This document shows, piece by piece, positions 17,812 through 30,436 of a DNA stretch of 64,000 nucleotides. Every line of letters starts with the position of its first letter. Position 1 is the first letter of the stretch. The notes beneath the pieces were generated by a model. The model ran no database searches and was not told the origin of the DNA. It saw nothing but the letters and a program-made list of their open reading frames with translations. A program made the position numbers and the translations under genes. The DNA is from Pseudoalteromonas sp. UG3-2 (GTDB lineage: Bacteria; Pseudomonadota; Gammaproteobacteria; Enterobacterales; Alteromonadaceae), in the NCBI RefSeq assembly GCF_037120705.1, contig NZ_JAWLJU010000002.1:744001-808000 (forward strand). Direction: 5' to 3'.

Positions 17812-19485
17812 ATGTGTTCAATTTTTGGTGTGCTGGACATTAAGTCCGACCCACTTTGGCTGCGCGAGCAAGCCATCGAAATGTCAAAAAAACTGCGCCA
17901 CCGTGGGCCTGATTGGTCTGGGGTATATTCATCCGATAAGGCGATTTTAGTCCATGAACGCTTGGCGATTGTGGGCGTTTCCAGTGGCGCTCAACCGCTG
18001 TATAACCCTGAACAAACGCATATTTTGGCGGTCAATGGCGAGATCTATAACCACAAAGAACTAGCGGAATCACTCACGGTGCCTTTTACTTTTCAGACCC
18101 AATCAGACTGCGAAGTGATTTTGGCGCTGTATAAGCAAAAAGGCCCTGAGTTCTTAGACGATCTTAATGGCATCTTTGCCTTTTGTTTATATGATGAAGA
18201 GCAAGATGCCTTTTTAATTGGCCGTGACCATATTGGTATTATTCCGCTTTACACCGGTCGTGATCAAAGTGGTAACCTCTATGTCGCTAGTGAAATGAAA
18301 GCACTGACGCCAATTTGCAGCCAAATTGAAGAGTTTCCTCCTGGCCATTATTGGTACTCCAAAGAAGGCGGACCGCGCCCTTACTACCAGCGTGACTGGC
18401 AAGACTATGACGCGGTAAAGCATAACCCCGCCGAGGTGAACGAGGTTAAGCAAGGGTTAGAAGCCGCAGTGAAACGCCAGCTTATGTGTGATGTTCCGTA
18501 TGGCGTGCTGCTTTCTGGTGGCCTTGATTCGTCAGTGATTTCGGCCATCACACAACAATTTGCTGCGAAACGGATTGAAGATAACGATGCCAGTGACGCT
18601 TGGTGGCCAAAACTGCACTCCTTTTCCATTGGCCTTGAAGGCTCTCCGGATTTAGCTGCAGCACAAAAGGTCGCGGATCAAATTGGTACGGTTCACCACC
18701 CTATTCACTTTACCGTGCAACAAGGGATCGATGCCCTAAAAGAGGTGATCTATCACCTAGAAACCTACGATGTTACAACCGTGCGGGCCTCTACCCCAAT
18801 GTACTTAATGGCTCGTTACATTAAGGCCATGGGCATAAAAATGGTGCTCTCTGGTGAAGGTGCCGATGAGTTGTTTGGTGGTTACCTTTATTTCCACAAG
18901 GCCCCTAACGCAAAAGAGTTCCACAATGAGCTTAACCGTAAGGTATCTAAACTGCATATGTTTGACTGCTTGCGTGCCAATAAATCGATGGCCGCTTGGG
19001 GGGTTGAAGCTCGGGTGCCGTTTTTAGATAAAGAGTTTGTCGACATCGCTATGCGCACTAATCCGGATTATAAAATGTGTAAGGATGGCCGTATCGAGAA
19101 GCATATTATTCGTGAAGCCTTTGACGGTTACCTGCCGGACGATGTGCTGTGGCGACAAAAAGAGCAATTTTCCGATGGCGTTGGCTATTCTTGGATAGAC
19201 TCTTTGAAGGAATATGTGGAGCAACAAGTGAGCGATGTAGAGTTACAAAACGCCCATTATCGCTTCCCCATTAACACCCCGGACAGCAAAGAGGCGTATT
19301 TTTATCGCACCATTTTTGCCGAGCACTTTCCCGGAGATGCCGCCGCCCAGTGTGTGCCATTTGGCAAGTCGGTAGCTTGCTCAACCCCTGAGGCACTGGC
19401 ATGGGATGAAGCGTTTCAGAAAAATGCCGACCCATCTGGCCGTGCGGCCAGTTCGCACAATGATGCCTACAAACCGCAAAAGTAG
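17812..19485 (+). CDS. asnB: Asparagine synthase B (glutamine-hydrolysing)
   Basis: AsnB makes asparagine from aspartate, ATP and glutamine. The frame is open from 17773, but the true start must be the ATG at 17812, since maturation exposes Cys2 (MCSIFGVL) as the glutaminase nucleophile; an AGGA site precedes it. The glutaminase domain is residues 2-190 (RHRGPDWSG, NGEIYNH) and the synthetase domain starts near 205 with pyrophosphate loop LSGGLDSS (234-241). The 557-residue length matches E. coli AsnB (554). It is monocistronic and convergent with pssA. Confidence 0.96.
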   Translation: MCSIFGVLDIKSDPLWLREQAIEMSKKLRHRGPDWSGVYSSDKAILVHERLAIVGVSSGAQPLYNPEQTHILAVNGEIYNHKELAESLTVPFTFQTQSDCEVILALYKQKGPEFLDDLNGIFAFCLYDEEQDAFLIGRDHIGIIPLYTGRDQSGNLYVASEMKALTPICSQIEEFPPGHYWYSKEGGPRPYYQRDWQDYDAVKHNPAEVNEVKQGLEAAVKRQLMCDVPYGVLLSGGLDSSVISAITQQFAAKRIEDNDASDAWWPKLHSFSIGLEGSPDLAAAQKVADQIGTVHHPIHFTVQQGIDALKEVIYHLETYDVTTVRASTPMYLMARYIKAMGIKMVLSGEGADELFGGYLYFHKAPNAKEFHNELNRKVSKLHMFDCLRANKSMAAWGVEARVPFLDKEFVDIAMRTNPDYKMCKDGRIEKHIIREAFDGYLPDDVLWRQKEQFSDGVGYSWIDSLKEYVEQQVSDVELQNAHYRFPINTPDSKEAYFYRTIFAEHFPGDAAAQCVPFGKSVACSTPEALAWDEAFQKNADPSGRAASSHNDAYKPQK

Positions 19486-19490
19486 GATAA

Positions 19491-19523
19491 TAACGACTGA
19501 GAGACAAGCTCTCTCAGTCGTTA
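19491..19523. terminator. Strong hairpin between asnB and pssA
   Basis: A perfect 14-bp stem (19491-19504 with 19510-19523) with a 5-nt loop fills the gap between the convergent asnB and pssA stop codons. There is no long T-run on either side, so it is best read as a bidirectional terminator or 3'-end stabiliser. Confidence 0.75.
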
Positions 19524-19526
19524 CGC

Positions 19527-20852
19527 TTAAATAAAGCGCTTAATAATAAAGTCGACTTTGACTCGTTTAGCTTGACCTAAAAGCTTTTTCACCGGCGCCG
19601 GATAATCCGCCAGTGTTTCTAAGTCTTCATGGGACGTGAGTCGCCGACAATGTTGTAATATCGCTTGCTTTTCTGCTTCAATTTGCGGCAATAAGCTTTG
19701 CTCGGGATCTTCTATCAAAATCCCATTCTCGATATCTAACCCCCAGGCTCTGGGGTTTAAGTTGTGGCCACTCATTAGGTGTGTGGTGCCATCTTTACTG
19801 ACGCCTTTTAGGTGAAATGAGTGGTTATCGTGTTGCCACAAATAGACGTTTAAATCGCCTGAGGCGATAAAGCGGCGTTGTGATTTGATAAATTTATATA
19901 AAATTGTCTCGTACAAGTACGGCAGTGCGCCAATGCGACTAAACGGTTGCTCGGGGCTAATGTAAAAGTCATTGGCGGTTTTATCCCCCACCACAATAGT
20001 GACTTTTTTGCCTTGCTTCAGTAGGCGGCGCAGCGAGCGCAGTAATGGAGCTGGAAAGTTAAAATACGGTGTATACAGCACTAACTCCTGCTCAGTGGTG
20101 TCAAACAGCGCTTTAATTAAGCGATTCAGTTTATTGGTTCTACGACCAAAACCTAGGTATGGCCTAATGGTTAAGCCACTGCGGCTGTCGGCTTCACTGA
20201 GGTCATAACTGGCTTTTTTCAGTTGCTTCATTAATTGCTTTTGTTCAGTGCGAATGTCGAGCAACTTAGGCAATGGGCGTTTATCAAGCCTTGGTACGGC
20301 GTCGGAGGCGATTAATACCGAGTCGGTGAAATGACAAAAGCTATTGGCAAGCTGCTTTTGTTTAATCACAAAATAGCGATCCAAGCGATACTTATCACCT
20401 TGGTGTAAATACACATTATTTAAGCTGGCGCCGCTGTAAAGTAAGGTATCGTCGATGACAAAGCCTTTTAAGTGCAATACACCAAATAGCTCTTTGGCCT
20501 TAACTGGTACGCCATACACTTCAACTTGGGTTGCTAACTTTTCATGCAAGTCGCAATACAGTTTGGCATTGCCCTCTGATTTTTCGGCCCCAATCAGTCC
20601 TCGCTGAGCACGATGAAAATCGACCAGTACCTTAACAGTAAGGTTAGGATTATTCCGAGCAGCATCGTGTAATGCATTGAGCACCTGCTGGCCTGCTTCA
20701 TCGTCTTGAAGATAAAGTGCGGTGATGTAAATTCGCTCCTCGGCCGCTTCTATGAGCTTGAGCAGCGTCTGATGATATTGCTTAGCATCAGTTAAAACCT
20801 CACAGTGCTGTGCACTTAGCCCAAATCCTGGGGTATCCTGCCAAAATGCCAT
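19527..20852 (-). CDS. pssA: CDP-diacylglycerol-serine O-phosphatidyltransferase
   Basis: PssA makes phosphatidylserine, the precursor of phosphatidylethanolamine, from CDP-diacylglycerol and serine. It is of the phospholipase-D type found in gammaproteobacteria. The two HKD motifs are present: His127-x-Lys129 in VLHLKGFVIDD and His347-x-Lys349 in SFHLKGVSKDG. It also shares VDFHRAQRG, YTPYFNFPA and NLNPRAW with E. coli PssA. The frame extends to 20915, but the ATG at 20852 follows an AAAGG site and gives 441 residues (E. coli 451); the extension has no family similarity that I can see. Confidence 0.95.
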   Translation of the reverse strand: MAFWQDTPGFGLSAQHCEVLTDAKQYHQTLLKLIEAAEERIYITALYLQDDEAGQQVLNALHDAARNNPNLTVKVLVDFHRAQRGLIGAEKSEGNAKLYCDLHEKLATQVEVYGVPVKAKELFGVLHLKGFVIDDTLLYSGASLNNVYLHQGDKYRLDRYFVIKQKQLANSFCHFTDSVLIASDAVPRLDKRPLPKLLDIRTEQKQLMKQLKKASYDLSEADSRSGLTIRPYLGFGRRTNKLNRLIKALFDTTEQELVLYTPYFNFPAPLLRSLRRLLKQGKKVTIVVGDKTANDFYISPEQPFSRIGALPYLYETILYKFIKSQRRFIASGDLNVYLWQHDNHSFHLKGVSKDGTTHLMSGHNLNPRAWGLDIENGILIEDPEQSLLPQIEAEKQAILQHCRRLTSHEDLETLADYPAPVKKLLGQAKRVKVDFIIKRFI

Positions 20853-21127
20853 ATTTACCTTTTCAATTAGACCATCATCGTAGATAGCAAAACAAAATTC
20901 TCTAAAACATAACAAAAAAATATCCTGAGGTCATGAATTACTGATGTTTTTTGCCTTTGTACCTGTGTTTTGCTGGCTTCTCGTACAGGAACTAAACAAA
21001 CAGTACAGTTATTTTGACAACTGGCCTATTTAAAGAAAATTGGATTACGATTTTTTATTTACTTCGCTATTGAATTAAATAGAATCGAACAAACTTTTGC
21101 TTAATAGCATAAATTAGATTGAGTTAG

Positions 21128-22087
<960 letters not shown>

Positions 22088-22096
22088 ATAATTGTT

Positions 22097-22120
22097 CGGG
22101 CCAGTGCGCTGGCCCGCTTT
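22097..22120 (+). terminator. Intrinsic terminator after trxB
   Basis: A GC-rich 8-bp stem (22097-22104 with 22109-22116), a 4-nt loop and a short T-run start 9 bp after the trxB stop codon. It separates trxB from aat. Confidence 0.7.
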
Positions 22121-22176
22121 CCTCCATGCAATAATTTGCTATATTGGTTTACAGTAACCATTATGCCCATGCCCAA

Positions 22177-22893
22177 ATGACTCAGCAGCTGTTTCACTTA
22201 ACTCCAGATAACTTTACTTTTCCTCCTAATCACTTTGCCCTTAAAGAACCCGATGGCCTACTTGCCGTGGGCGGTTGTTTAACCGTAAAAAGGCTAGAAA
22301 ACGCCTATAGTAATGGTATTTTCCCTTGGTTTAGCGAAGGCGAACCCTTGATGTGGTGGAGCCCCAGTGAGCGCGGCATACTTGAGCTCAGTGATTTTCA
22401 TTGTGGTAAAACGTTGCGTAAAGCACAGCGTAAATTACAACCGCGCGTGACCGTTAATACGGCATTCGAGCAAGTGATCCACGCCTGTCGGCAGCAACGA
22501 ATTGACACTGAGGGCACTTGGATCACCAGCAAAATGCTGCAAGCCTACCAACATGCCCACCGTGCAGGCTTGGCCCACAGTGTTGAAATATGGCAGCAGC
22601 AACATCTCGTTGGTGGGCTGTATGGCATTATGCAATCTGGCGTGTTTTGCGGTGAGTCGATGTTTCACCATACAGCCAATGCTTCTAAGCTAGCTATGTG
22701 GGCGTTGGTTAACTGGCTAAAGAAACATCAGGCCTGCTTTATAGACTGCCAACTAGAGAACCCCTATTTGCGCAGTTTAGGATTAAAAGTTATACCAAGA
22801 GAAGAGTTTTTAGCTAGACTTAAAAAAGCGGAAGACTTTGTTCCTCCCGCCTCCATGTGGCAGCCTCAGGAGTTGAAAGATATCTATGAATGA
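22177..22893 (+). CDS. aat: Leucyl/phenylalanyl-tRNA-protein transferase
   Basis: Aat transfers Leu or Phe from aminoacyl-tRNA to proteins with N-terminal Arg or Lys, marking them for ClpS-ClpAP degradation. The protein has the family stretches EPDGLLAVGG, GIFPWF, WWSPSERG, GGLYGI and GESMFH. The frame reaches an upstream TTG at 22144, but the ATG at 22177 gives 238 residues and matches the E. coli length (234). Its end overlaps bpt by 8 bp. clpS and clpA are about 2-4 kb away, so much of the N-degron pathway is encoded in one neighbourhood. Confidence 0.94.
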   Translation: MTQQLFHLTPDNFTFPPNHFALKEPDGLLAVGGCLTVKRLENAYSNGIFPWFSEGEPLMWWSPSERGILELSDFHCGKTLRKAQRKLQPRVTVNTAFEQVIHACRQQRIDTEGTWITSKMLQAYQHAHRAGLAHSVEIWQQQHLVGGLYGIMQSGVFCGESMFHHTANASKLAMWALVNWLKKHQACFIDCQLENPYLRSLGLKVIPREEFLARLKKAEDFVPPASMWQPQELKDIYE

Positions 22894-23602
22894 GCACTTT
22901 CCTTCTAAAATTGGACTGAGCCAACAGTTTGCATGTAGCTACCTGACAGAGCAACAGGAGCAGCTCTTGGTTATCTTGGACCCGAGTTGTTATCAAGCCG
23001 ATAAATTTGAGCAATTATTGGGCTTGGGTTTTCGTCGCAGTGGCGACCAAATTTATCGCCCGCATTGCCCTTCTTGCCACGCCTGCCAATCGGTCAGGGT
23101 GTTGGCAAAACACTACCAACCCAGCAGGTCACAAAAACGCAAACGCAATAAGCTAAACAGCGACCAATATCGCATCACCGTTAGCCATCAGGAACGCCAT
23201 GAGTATTATCCGCTGTATGAGCGCTACATCAGTTTGCGCCACCAAGATGGTACTATGTACCCGCCAAACCGGGTGCAATACGAAAGCTTTTTATTCTGTC
23301 GTTGGATGAACATTATGTTCATCGAATTATGGCACCAAGACAAGCTTATTGCTGTTGCGGTGACGGATTCGATGCCAAACTCACTGTCGGCAATCTACAC
23401 CTTTTTTGACCCTGATTATGAACACCTTAGTTTGGGGTCGATTATGATCATGGCGCAAATTGAACATGCAGCAAAGCAACAAAAAGACTACCTTTACCTT
23501 GGCTACCAAATTAATCAATGTCGAAAAATGCGTTACAAAACGCAATTTTTACCGGCTGAAATGCTGGCAAACGACCGTTGGACTGCGGTGCAAAAAAGTT
23601 AG
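22886..23602 (+). CDS. bpt: Bacterial aspartate/glutamate leucyltransferase
   Basis: Bpt is the bacterial relative of eukaryotic ATE1. In Vibrio it attaches Leu to proteins with N-terminal Asp or Glu, making them N-degron substrates. The protein of 238 residues has the cysteine-rich motif RPHCPSCHACQSVRV near residue 55-70, the basic segment RSQKRKRNK and the conserved LGYQINQCRKMRYK near the C-terminus. The start overlaps the aat stop, indicating an operon. It was formerly annotated as arginyl-tRNA-protein transferase (ate). Confidence 0.93.
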   Translation: MNEHFPSKIGLSQQFACSYLTEQQEQLLVILDPSCYQADKFEQLLGLGFRRSGDQIYRPHCPSCHACQSVRVLAKHYQPSRSQKRKRNKLNSDQYRITVSHQERHEYYPLYERYISLRHQDGTMYPPNRVQYESFLFCRWMNIMFIELWHQDKLIAVAVTDSMPNSLSAIYTFFDPDYEHLSLGSIMIMAQIEHAAKQQKDYLYLGYQINQCRKMRYKTQFLPAEMLANDRWTAVQKS

Positions 23603-23653
23603 GGTGTGCTGCTCTTGCTGCTGTGTGTTTACGATTAGTTAAACGCATTTATT

Positions 23654-23663
23654 GTGCTATAAT
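23654..23663 (+). promoter_or_regulatory. Candidate extended -10 promoter for infA
   Basis: TGTGCTATAAT contains a perfect -10 (TATAAT, 23658-23663) preceded by TG in the extended -10 position. There is no good -35. Transcription from about 23670 would give infA a leader of roughly 175 nt. Confidence 0.5.
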
Positions 23664-23826
23664 GCAGCATTCGCAGATTATTGTACCGTTAAAAATCACA
23701 TTTACGCTGCACAGCATGTGATAAAAGCGGCAACCTAGCTGTTGTTACGCTAATAATTAACAAAAAAACGGCTGGTAACTTTACTTATCCCCCGCTTTTG
23801 GGCAAAATCTGCTTCGATTAATTTAA

Positions 23827-24066
<240 letters not shown>

Positions 24067-24070
24067 TCTG

Positions 24071-24181
24071 CGTATGTAGATTACTACTCGGAGTATCACA
24101 CTGATACCCAAGAAACCTCAGCAACACTGAAGTTATTTAGGTATAGCGTGGTGTATTGCAATGTCGAGTAGACTACGAACG
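24071..24181 (+). repeat. Long imperfect inverted repeat downstream of infA
   Basis: The 111-nt segment right after the infA stop codon can fold into one extended hairpin. Paired blocks are 24071-24079 with 24173-24181 (7 of 9), 24084-24090 with 24165-24171 (7 of 7), 24104-24108 with 24140-24144 (5 of 5), and 24114-24121 with 24128-24135 (7 of 8). It precedes a separate intrinsic terminator. It may be a structured 3' UTR, a small RNA or a palindromic repeat unit. Confidence 0.55.
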
Positions 24182-24220
24182 AATCAAATCAAGTGTTCGC
24201 TGTAACATTTGATACCACGA

Positions 24221-24247
24221 AAAGCCCAGTTATGCTGGGCTTTTTGT
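24221..24247 (+). terminator. Intrinsic terminator of infA transcript
   Basis: A 9-bp stem (24221-24229 with 24235-24243), a 5-nt loop and five T's give a standard rho-independent terminator. It lies 155 bp beyond the infA stop, after the long inverted repeat. Confidence 0.85.
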
Positions 24248-24258
24248 TGTCTTTCCTA

Positions 24259-24460
24259 ACAATTAGCTTAATTAGTTGAGCTATCCTGAATCGAGAAACT
24301 ATCAATGGTAGTACCGCCCACGCGCCCTGCTCACGCCAAGATACCCATATTCAGATAGGCGATAAATAATTTACTATTAAGGGTTCTAAATAAGCAGTTA
24401 TCAAAGCAGTTAAGGTCGAATTTACTCCCTCAAATTGAGCAAGTATTAATGCGGTTCGGT
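24259..24460. repeat. MITE-like non-coding repeat, copy A
   Basis: This ~202-bp non-coding element resembles the segment at 59897-60102. The two share an identical 26-mer near the right end (24429-24454 here), the block TTCTAAATAAG, the CCTGCT and CGCCAAG blocks near the middle, and GCTTAATTA near the left end. The ends form an imperfect inverted repeat (ACAATTAGC-TTAAT against ACCGAACCGCATTAAT). It sits between the terminators of infA and clpA and has no open frame of note. Confidence 0.65.
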
Positions 24461-24465
24461 TTGCA

Positions 24466-24494
24466 ATAAAAAAGCCCAGTGTTCACTGGGCTTT
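24466..24494 (-). terminator. Intrinsic terminator of clpA
   Basis: A 10-bp stem (24471-24480 with 24485-24494) with a 4-nt loop is followed on the minus strand by a run of six T's. It lies 37 bp beyond the clpA stop codon. Confidence 0.88.
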
Positions 24495-24531
24495 AACTTT
24501 TTCAGATTAATCAATCAAGATTGCAGCGCTA

Positions 24532-26796
24532 CTAAGCAGAAACGGCCTCTGTCTGATAGTCAAAAGACAGCTTGTTGTCTTTGACATCCAACTTAACTGT
24601 ACCGCCATCGGCTAGCTTGCCAAATAGGATTTCGTTCGCCAACGGCTTTTTAACGCTGTCTTGAATGACACGTGCCATAGGTCGTGCGCCCATTGCCTTA
24701 TCGTAGCCGGCATCTGCAAGCCAATCACGGGCCTTGGTCGTTAGCTCTAAGTTCACTGATTTCTTATCTAACTGCGCCTGTAGCTCCACAATGAATTTAT
24801 CAACCACTTGTAAGATCACTTCTTTTTCAAGGTGGTTAAACCAAATAATGTTATCTAAACGGTTTCTAAATTCTGGTGTAAACACCTTATTGACTTCAAC
24901 CATGGCATCATGGGAGTAATCTTGCTGCTGGAAACCAATAGACTGGCGTACGGTCTCTTGAACACCGGCGTTGGTGGTCATTACTAAAACCACATTTCTA
25001 AAGTCCGCTTTGCGGCCATTATTGTCGGTTAAGGTACCGTGATCCATCACCTGCAATAAGATGTTGTAAATGTCTGGATGAGCCTTTTCAATTTCATCAA
25101 GCAACACCACAGCATGCGGGTGTTTGATCACCGAATCGGTTAATAAGCCACCTTGTTCATAACCAACGTAGCCTGGAGGCGCACCGATTAAACGGCTTAC
25201 CGCATGTCGCTCAGAATATTCCGACATATCGAAACGAATAAACTCAATGCCCATGCATTTCGCCAACTGTTTCGTGACCTCGGTTTTACCAACCCCAGTA
25301 GGACCTGCAAATAAGAATGAGCCTACTGGTTTGTCTTCATTGGCTAAGCCTGAGCGAGATAAGCGAATAGCTGAGGTCAGAGCATTAATTGACTCGTCCT
25401 GACCAAACACCAGCATTTTCAAATTACGATCCAGATTTTTCAGTGTCTCTTTGTCACTGGATGAAACACTTTGCTCTGGAATACGTGCCATTTTCGAAAC
25501 AATTGCTTCAATATCGGCGACGTTAATGGTTTTCTTACGCTTTGAACTTGGCTGTAGGCGCTGATTTGCTCCCGCCTCATCAATCACATCAATGGCTTTA
25601 TCCGGCAAGTGACGTTCATTGATGTACTTGGCGCTTAGCTCAGCCGCGGCTTTTAATGCCTTTTGCGTGTAGCGAATACCATGATGCTCTTCATAGCGCT
25701 CTTTAAGACCAGCCAAAATCTTAGTTGTGTCTGCCACGCTTGGTTCAACCACATCGATTTTTTGGAAACGACGCACTAAGGCTCGGTCTTTTTCAAAAAT
25801 ATTTTTAAACTCAGAATAGGTGGTCGAGCCCATGCATCTGAGCTGACCACTAGAGAGCAATGGCTTAATCAGGTTTGAGGCATCCATAACCCCACCTGAA
25901 GCCGCGCCAGCACCAATAATGGTATGAATTTCATCGATAAATAAAATTGCCTGAGGCTTAGCTTGCAGCTCTTTTAGTAGCGCTTTAAAACGCTTCTCAA
26001 AGTCACCACGGTATTTGGTGCCAGCCAGCAGCGCCCCCATGTCTAATGAGTACACTACGGCATCGGCAATAACATCAGGCACTTGCTCATTGACAATACG
26101 ATACGCCAGCCCTTCGGCGATAGCGGTTTTACCTACGCCAGCCTCGCCAACCAATAATGGGTTGTTCTTTTTGCGCCGACACAGCACTTGTACGGTGCGC
26201 TCAACTTCTTCATCACGGCCCACTAAGGGGTCAATACGGCCACTTTGTGCCATGGCGTTGAGATTAGAGGTAAAGTTTTCTAACTTGGTCTTTTCCTCTT
26301 GTTGCATATCGCCACTTTCATCATGCATATCTTCATGATCGTCTTGCTCATGGTCGTCTTCAATTTTTGAAATACCATGACTAATAAAGTTAACAATATC
26401 TAAGCGGCTAACGTCTGATTTTTTAAGTAAATACACCGCTTGGCTTTCTTGCTCAGAAAAAATCGCCACCAGCACGTTCACTCCGGTTACCTCGGAACGC
26501 CCAGACGACTGCACATGGAATACCGCGCGTTGTAAGACGCGCTGAAAACCAAGCGTAGGTTGTGTTTCTCTGTCTTCTTCCAGATCTGGAATAACAGGTG
26601 TGGTTTCATCAATAAACTCTGATAATTCGCGCTTAAGTGTTTCCATATCAACACCGCAGGCATCTAGCGCTTCACTAGCAGAGGGGTTATCGATCAATGC
26701 AAGTAGTAAGTGTTCTACCGTCATAAATTCATGACGGCGTGACCGCGCCTCGCGAAACGCAGCGTTCAAAGTAAGTTCTAGGTCTTTGTTTAGCAT
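24532..26796 (-). CDS. clpA: ATP-dependent Clp protease ATP-binding subunit ClpA
   Basis: ClpA is the AAA+ unfoldase that feeds substrates to ClpP and, with ClpS, degrades N-degron proteins. The order is an N-domain (about 1-145), a His/Asp/Glu-rich linker (about 146-166), the D1 AAA domain with Walker A GEAGVGKT (217-224) and Walker B ILFIDEIH, and the D2 domain with Walker A GPTGVGKT (near 500), Walker B VVLLDEIEKAH and a C-terminal D2-small domain. The ClpP-binding IGF loop is seen in QSIGFQQ. The ATG at 26796 fits the family start (MLNKDLEL); the frame runs six bases further to a TTG. Length 754. Confidence 0.97.
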   Translation of the reverse strand: MLNKDLELTLNAAFREARSRRHEFMTVEHLLLALIDNPSASEALDACGVDMETLKRELSEFIDETTPVIPDLEEDRETQPTLGFQRVLQRAVFHVQSSGRSEVTGVNVLVAIFSEQESQAVYLLKKSDVSRLDIVNFISHGISKIEDDHEQDDHEDMHDESGDMQQEEKTKLENFTSNLNAMAQSGRIDPLVGRDEEVERTVQVLCRRKKNNPLLVGEAGVGKTAIAEGLAYRIVNEQVPDVIADAVVYSLDMGALLAGTKYRGDFEKRFKALLKELQAKPQAILFIDEIHTIIGAGAASGGVMDASNLIKPLLSSGQLRCMGSTTYSEFKNIFEKDRALVRRFQKIDVVEPSVADTTKILAGLKERYEEHHGIRYTQKALKAAAELSAKYINERHLPDKAIDVIDEAGANQRLQPSSKRKKTINVADIEAIVSKMARIPEQSVSSSDKETLKNLDRNLKMLVFGQDESINALTSAIRLSRSGLANEDKPVGSFLFAGPTGVGKTEVTKQLAKCMGIEFIRFDMSEYSERHAVSRLIGAPPGYVGYEQGGLLTDSVIKHPHAVVLLDEIEKAHPDIYNILLQVMDHGTLTDNNGRKADFRNVVLVMTTNAGVQETVRQSIGFQQQDYSHDAMVEVNKVFTPEFRNRLDNIIWFNHLEKEVILQVVDKFIVELQAQLDKKSVNLELTTKARDWLADAGYDKAMGARPMARVIQDSVKKPLANEILFGKLADGGTVKLDVKDNKLSFDYQTEAVSA

Positions 26797-26824
26797 TGGC
26801 AACCCCCAACAAGAAAATTATAGG

Positions 26825-27142
26825 TCATTCCTGCTCACAACTACAGAGCAGCGGGTGCTCGTTGTCACGAGCATATCGGTTCACCTGCTCAGCCTTGGTA
26901 TGGGCTATATCCGCAGGGTATATTCCACATACCGCTTTCCCTTTGTGATGTACTTCCAGCATCACCTCAGTTGCTCTTTCGCTATCCATATTGAAAAATG
27001 TCGTCAGTATCTCGACGACGAAATCCATGGGCGTGTAATCATCATTGTTCAATATCACTTTGTATTTTCGCGGCGGCTGTAGCTTTTGCTTTTCAGCTTC
27101 GCGAACGGCGTCCACAACACCCGATTCTTTTGTCCCACTCAT
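26825..27142 (-). CDS. clpS: ClpA adaptor protein ClpS
   Basis: ClpS binds bulky N-terminal residues and delivers N-degron substrates to ClpAP. The 105-residue product has the conserved [20 protein letters not shown] segment near residue 27 and the [20 protein letters not shown] segment, with a disordered N-terminal extension. The stop is 28 bp from the clpA start, so they form an operon, as in E. coli. The upstream ribosome binding site is weak. Confidence 0.96.
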   Translation of the reverse strand: MSGTKESGVVDAVREAEKQKLQPPRKYKVILNNDDYTPMDFVVEILTTFFNMDSERATEVMLEVHHKGKAVCGIYPADIAHTKAEQVNRYARDNEHPLLCSCEQE

Positions 27143-27223
27143 AATTAAATATAGTCTTGTCTTATATACTCAAGCAAATAGAATTGAGAAATAAATAAAA
27201 TGTTAAAAAAAAGAGCAAAATAC

Positions 27224-27285
27224 TTGACTGCTTGCTCATTTAAACTACAGTAAATCTTGACTGTTTAATCTATGGGCAGTCTAGC
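27224..27285 (+). promoter_or_regulatory. Two tandem candidate promoters for cspD
   Basis: Two TTGACT hexamers occur at 27224-27229 and 27257-27262, in a strongly AT-rich region. The first is 16 bp from TACAGT (27246-27251), the second 17 bp from TCTAGC (27280-27285). Either would produce a cspD leader of about 50-85 nt. This is inferred from pattern only. Confidence 0.4.
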
Positions 27286-27342
27286 AAAATTAAAAGAGTA
27301 GATTAACTTAAATTTAGTCAACTTATAGAAGGATGTAGAAGT

Positions 27343-27561
27343 ATGGCTTGCGGAAAAGTCAAATGGTTCAATAACGCCAAAGGGTTTGGTTTCATCGTAG
27401 AAGACGGCAGTGACGAAGATATCTTTGCTCATTACTCAACGATTGTAATGGATGGATACAAGACGCTTAAAGCTGGTCAGGATGTATCATTCGAACTACA
27501 AAAAGGCCCCAAAGGGTTGCATGCCACTAATATCGCTCCTATTACGGAAGATATTGTGTGA
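27343..27561 (+). CDS. cspD: Cold-shock-domain protein CspD-like
   Basis: This single OB-fold cold-shock protein of 72 residues has RNP1 KGFGFI and RNP2 DIFAHYS. It starts MACGKVKWFNNAKG and lies divergent from clpS-clpA, as cspD does in E. coli. CspD there is a stationary-phase inhibitor of replication rather than a cold-induced RNA chaperone. The alternative is a general CspA-type protein; the conserved position beside clpS is the main reason for the name. An AAGGAT site precedes the ATG. Confidence 0.88.
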   Translation: MACGKVKWFNNAKGFGFIVEDGSDEDIFAHYSTIVMDGYKTLKAGQDVSFELQKGPKGLHATNIAPITEDIV

Positions 27562-30294
<2,733 letters not shown>

Positions 30295-30316
30295 TTTAGT
30301 GAACTAAATCAGCTAT

Positions 30317-30342
30317 AGGCGGCCAAAGTGGCCGCCTTTTTT
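30317..30342 (+). terminator. Intrinsic terminator after icd
   Basis: A GC-rich 8-bp stem (30317-30324 with 30330-30337), a 5-nt loop and a T-run, 23 bp after the icd stop codon. Confidence 0.92.
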
Positions 30343-30436
30343 GTTACATATACACAATCGCAGCTGCGGTTATGCCTTTGTACACCTGCCTTGATGCGAT
30401 AGAATGACTGGCATCACTGGCTCACAAAGAAACACC

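Noticed and set aside
24221..24494. The nearly identical stem sequences of the infA and clpA terminators read as a ~270-bp composite element
   Set aside because: The AAAGCCCAG/CTGGGCTTT stem is a very common terminator stem in gammaproteobacteria, and each hairpin has its own T-run in the direction of its gene.
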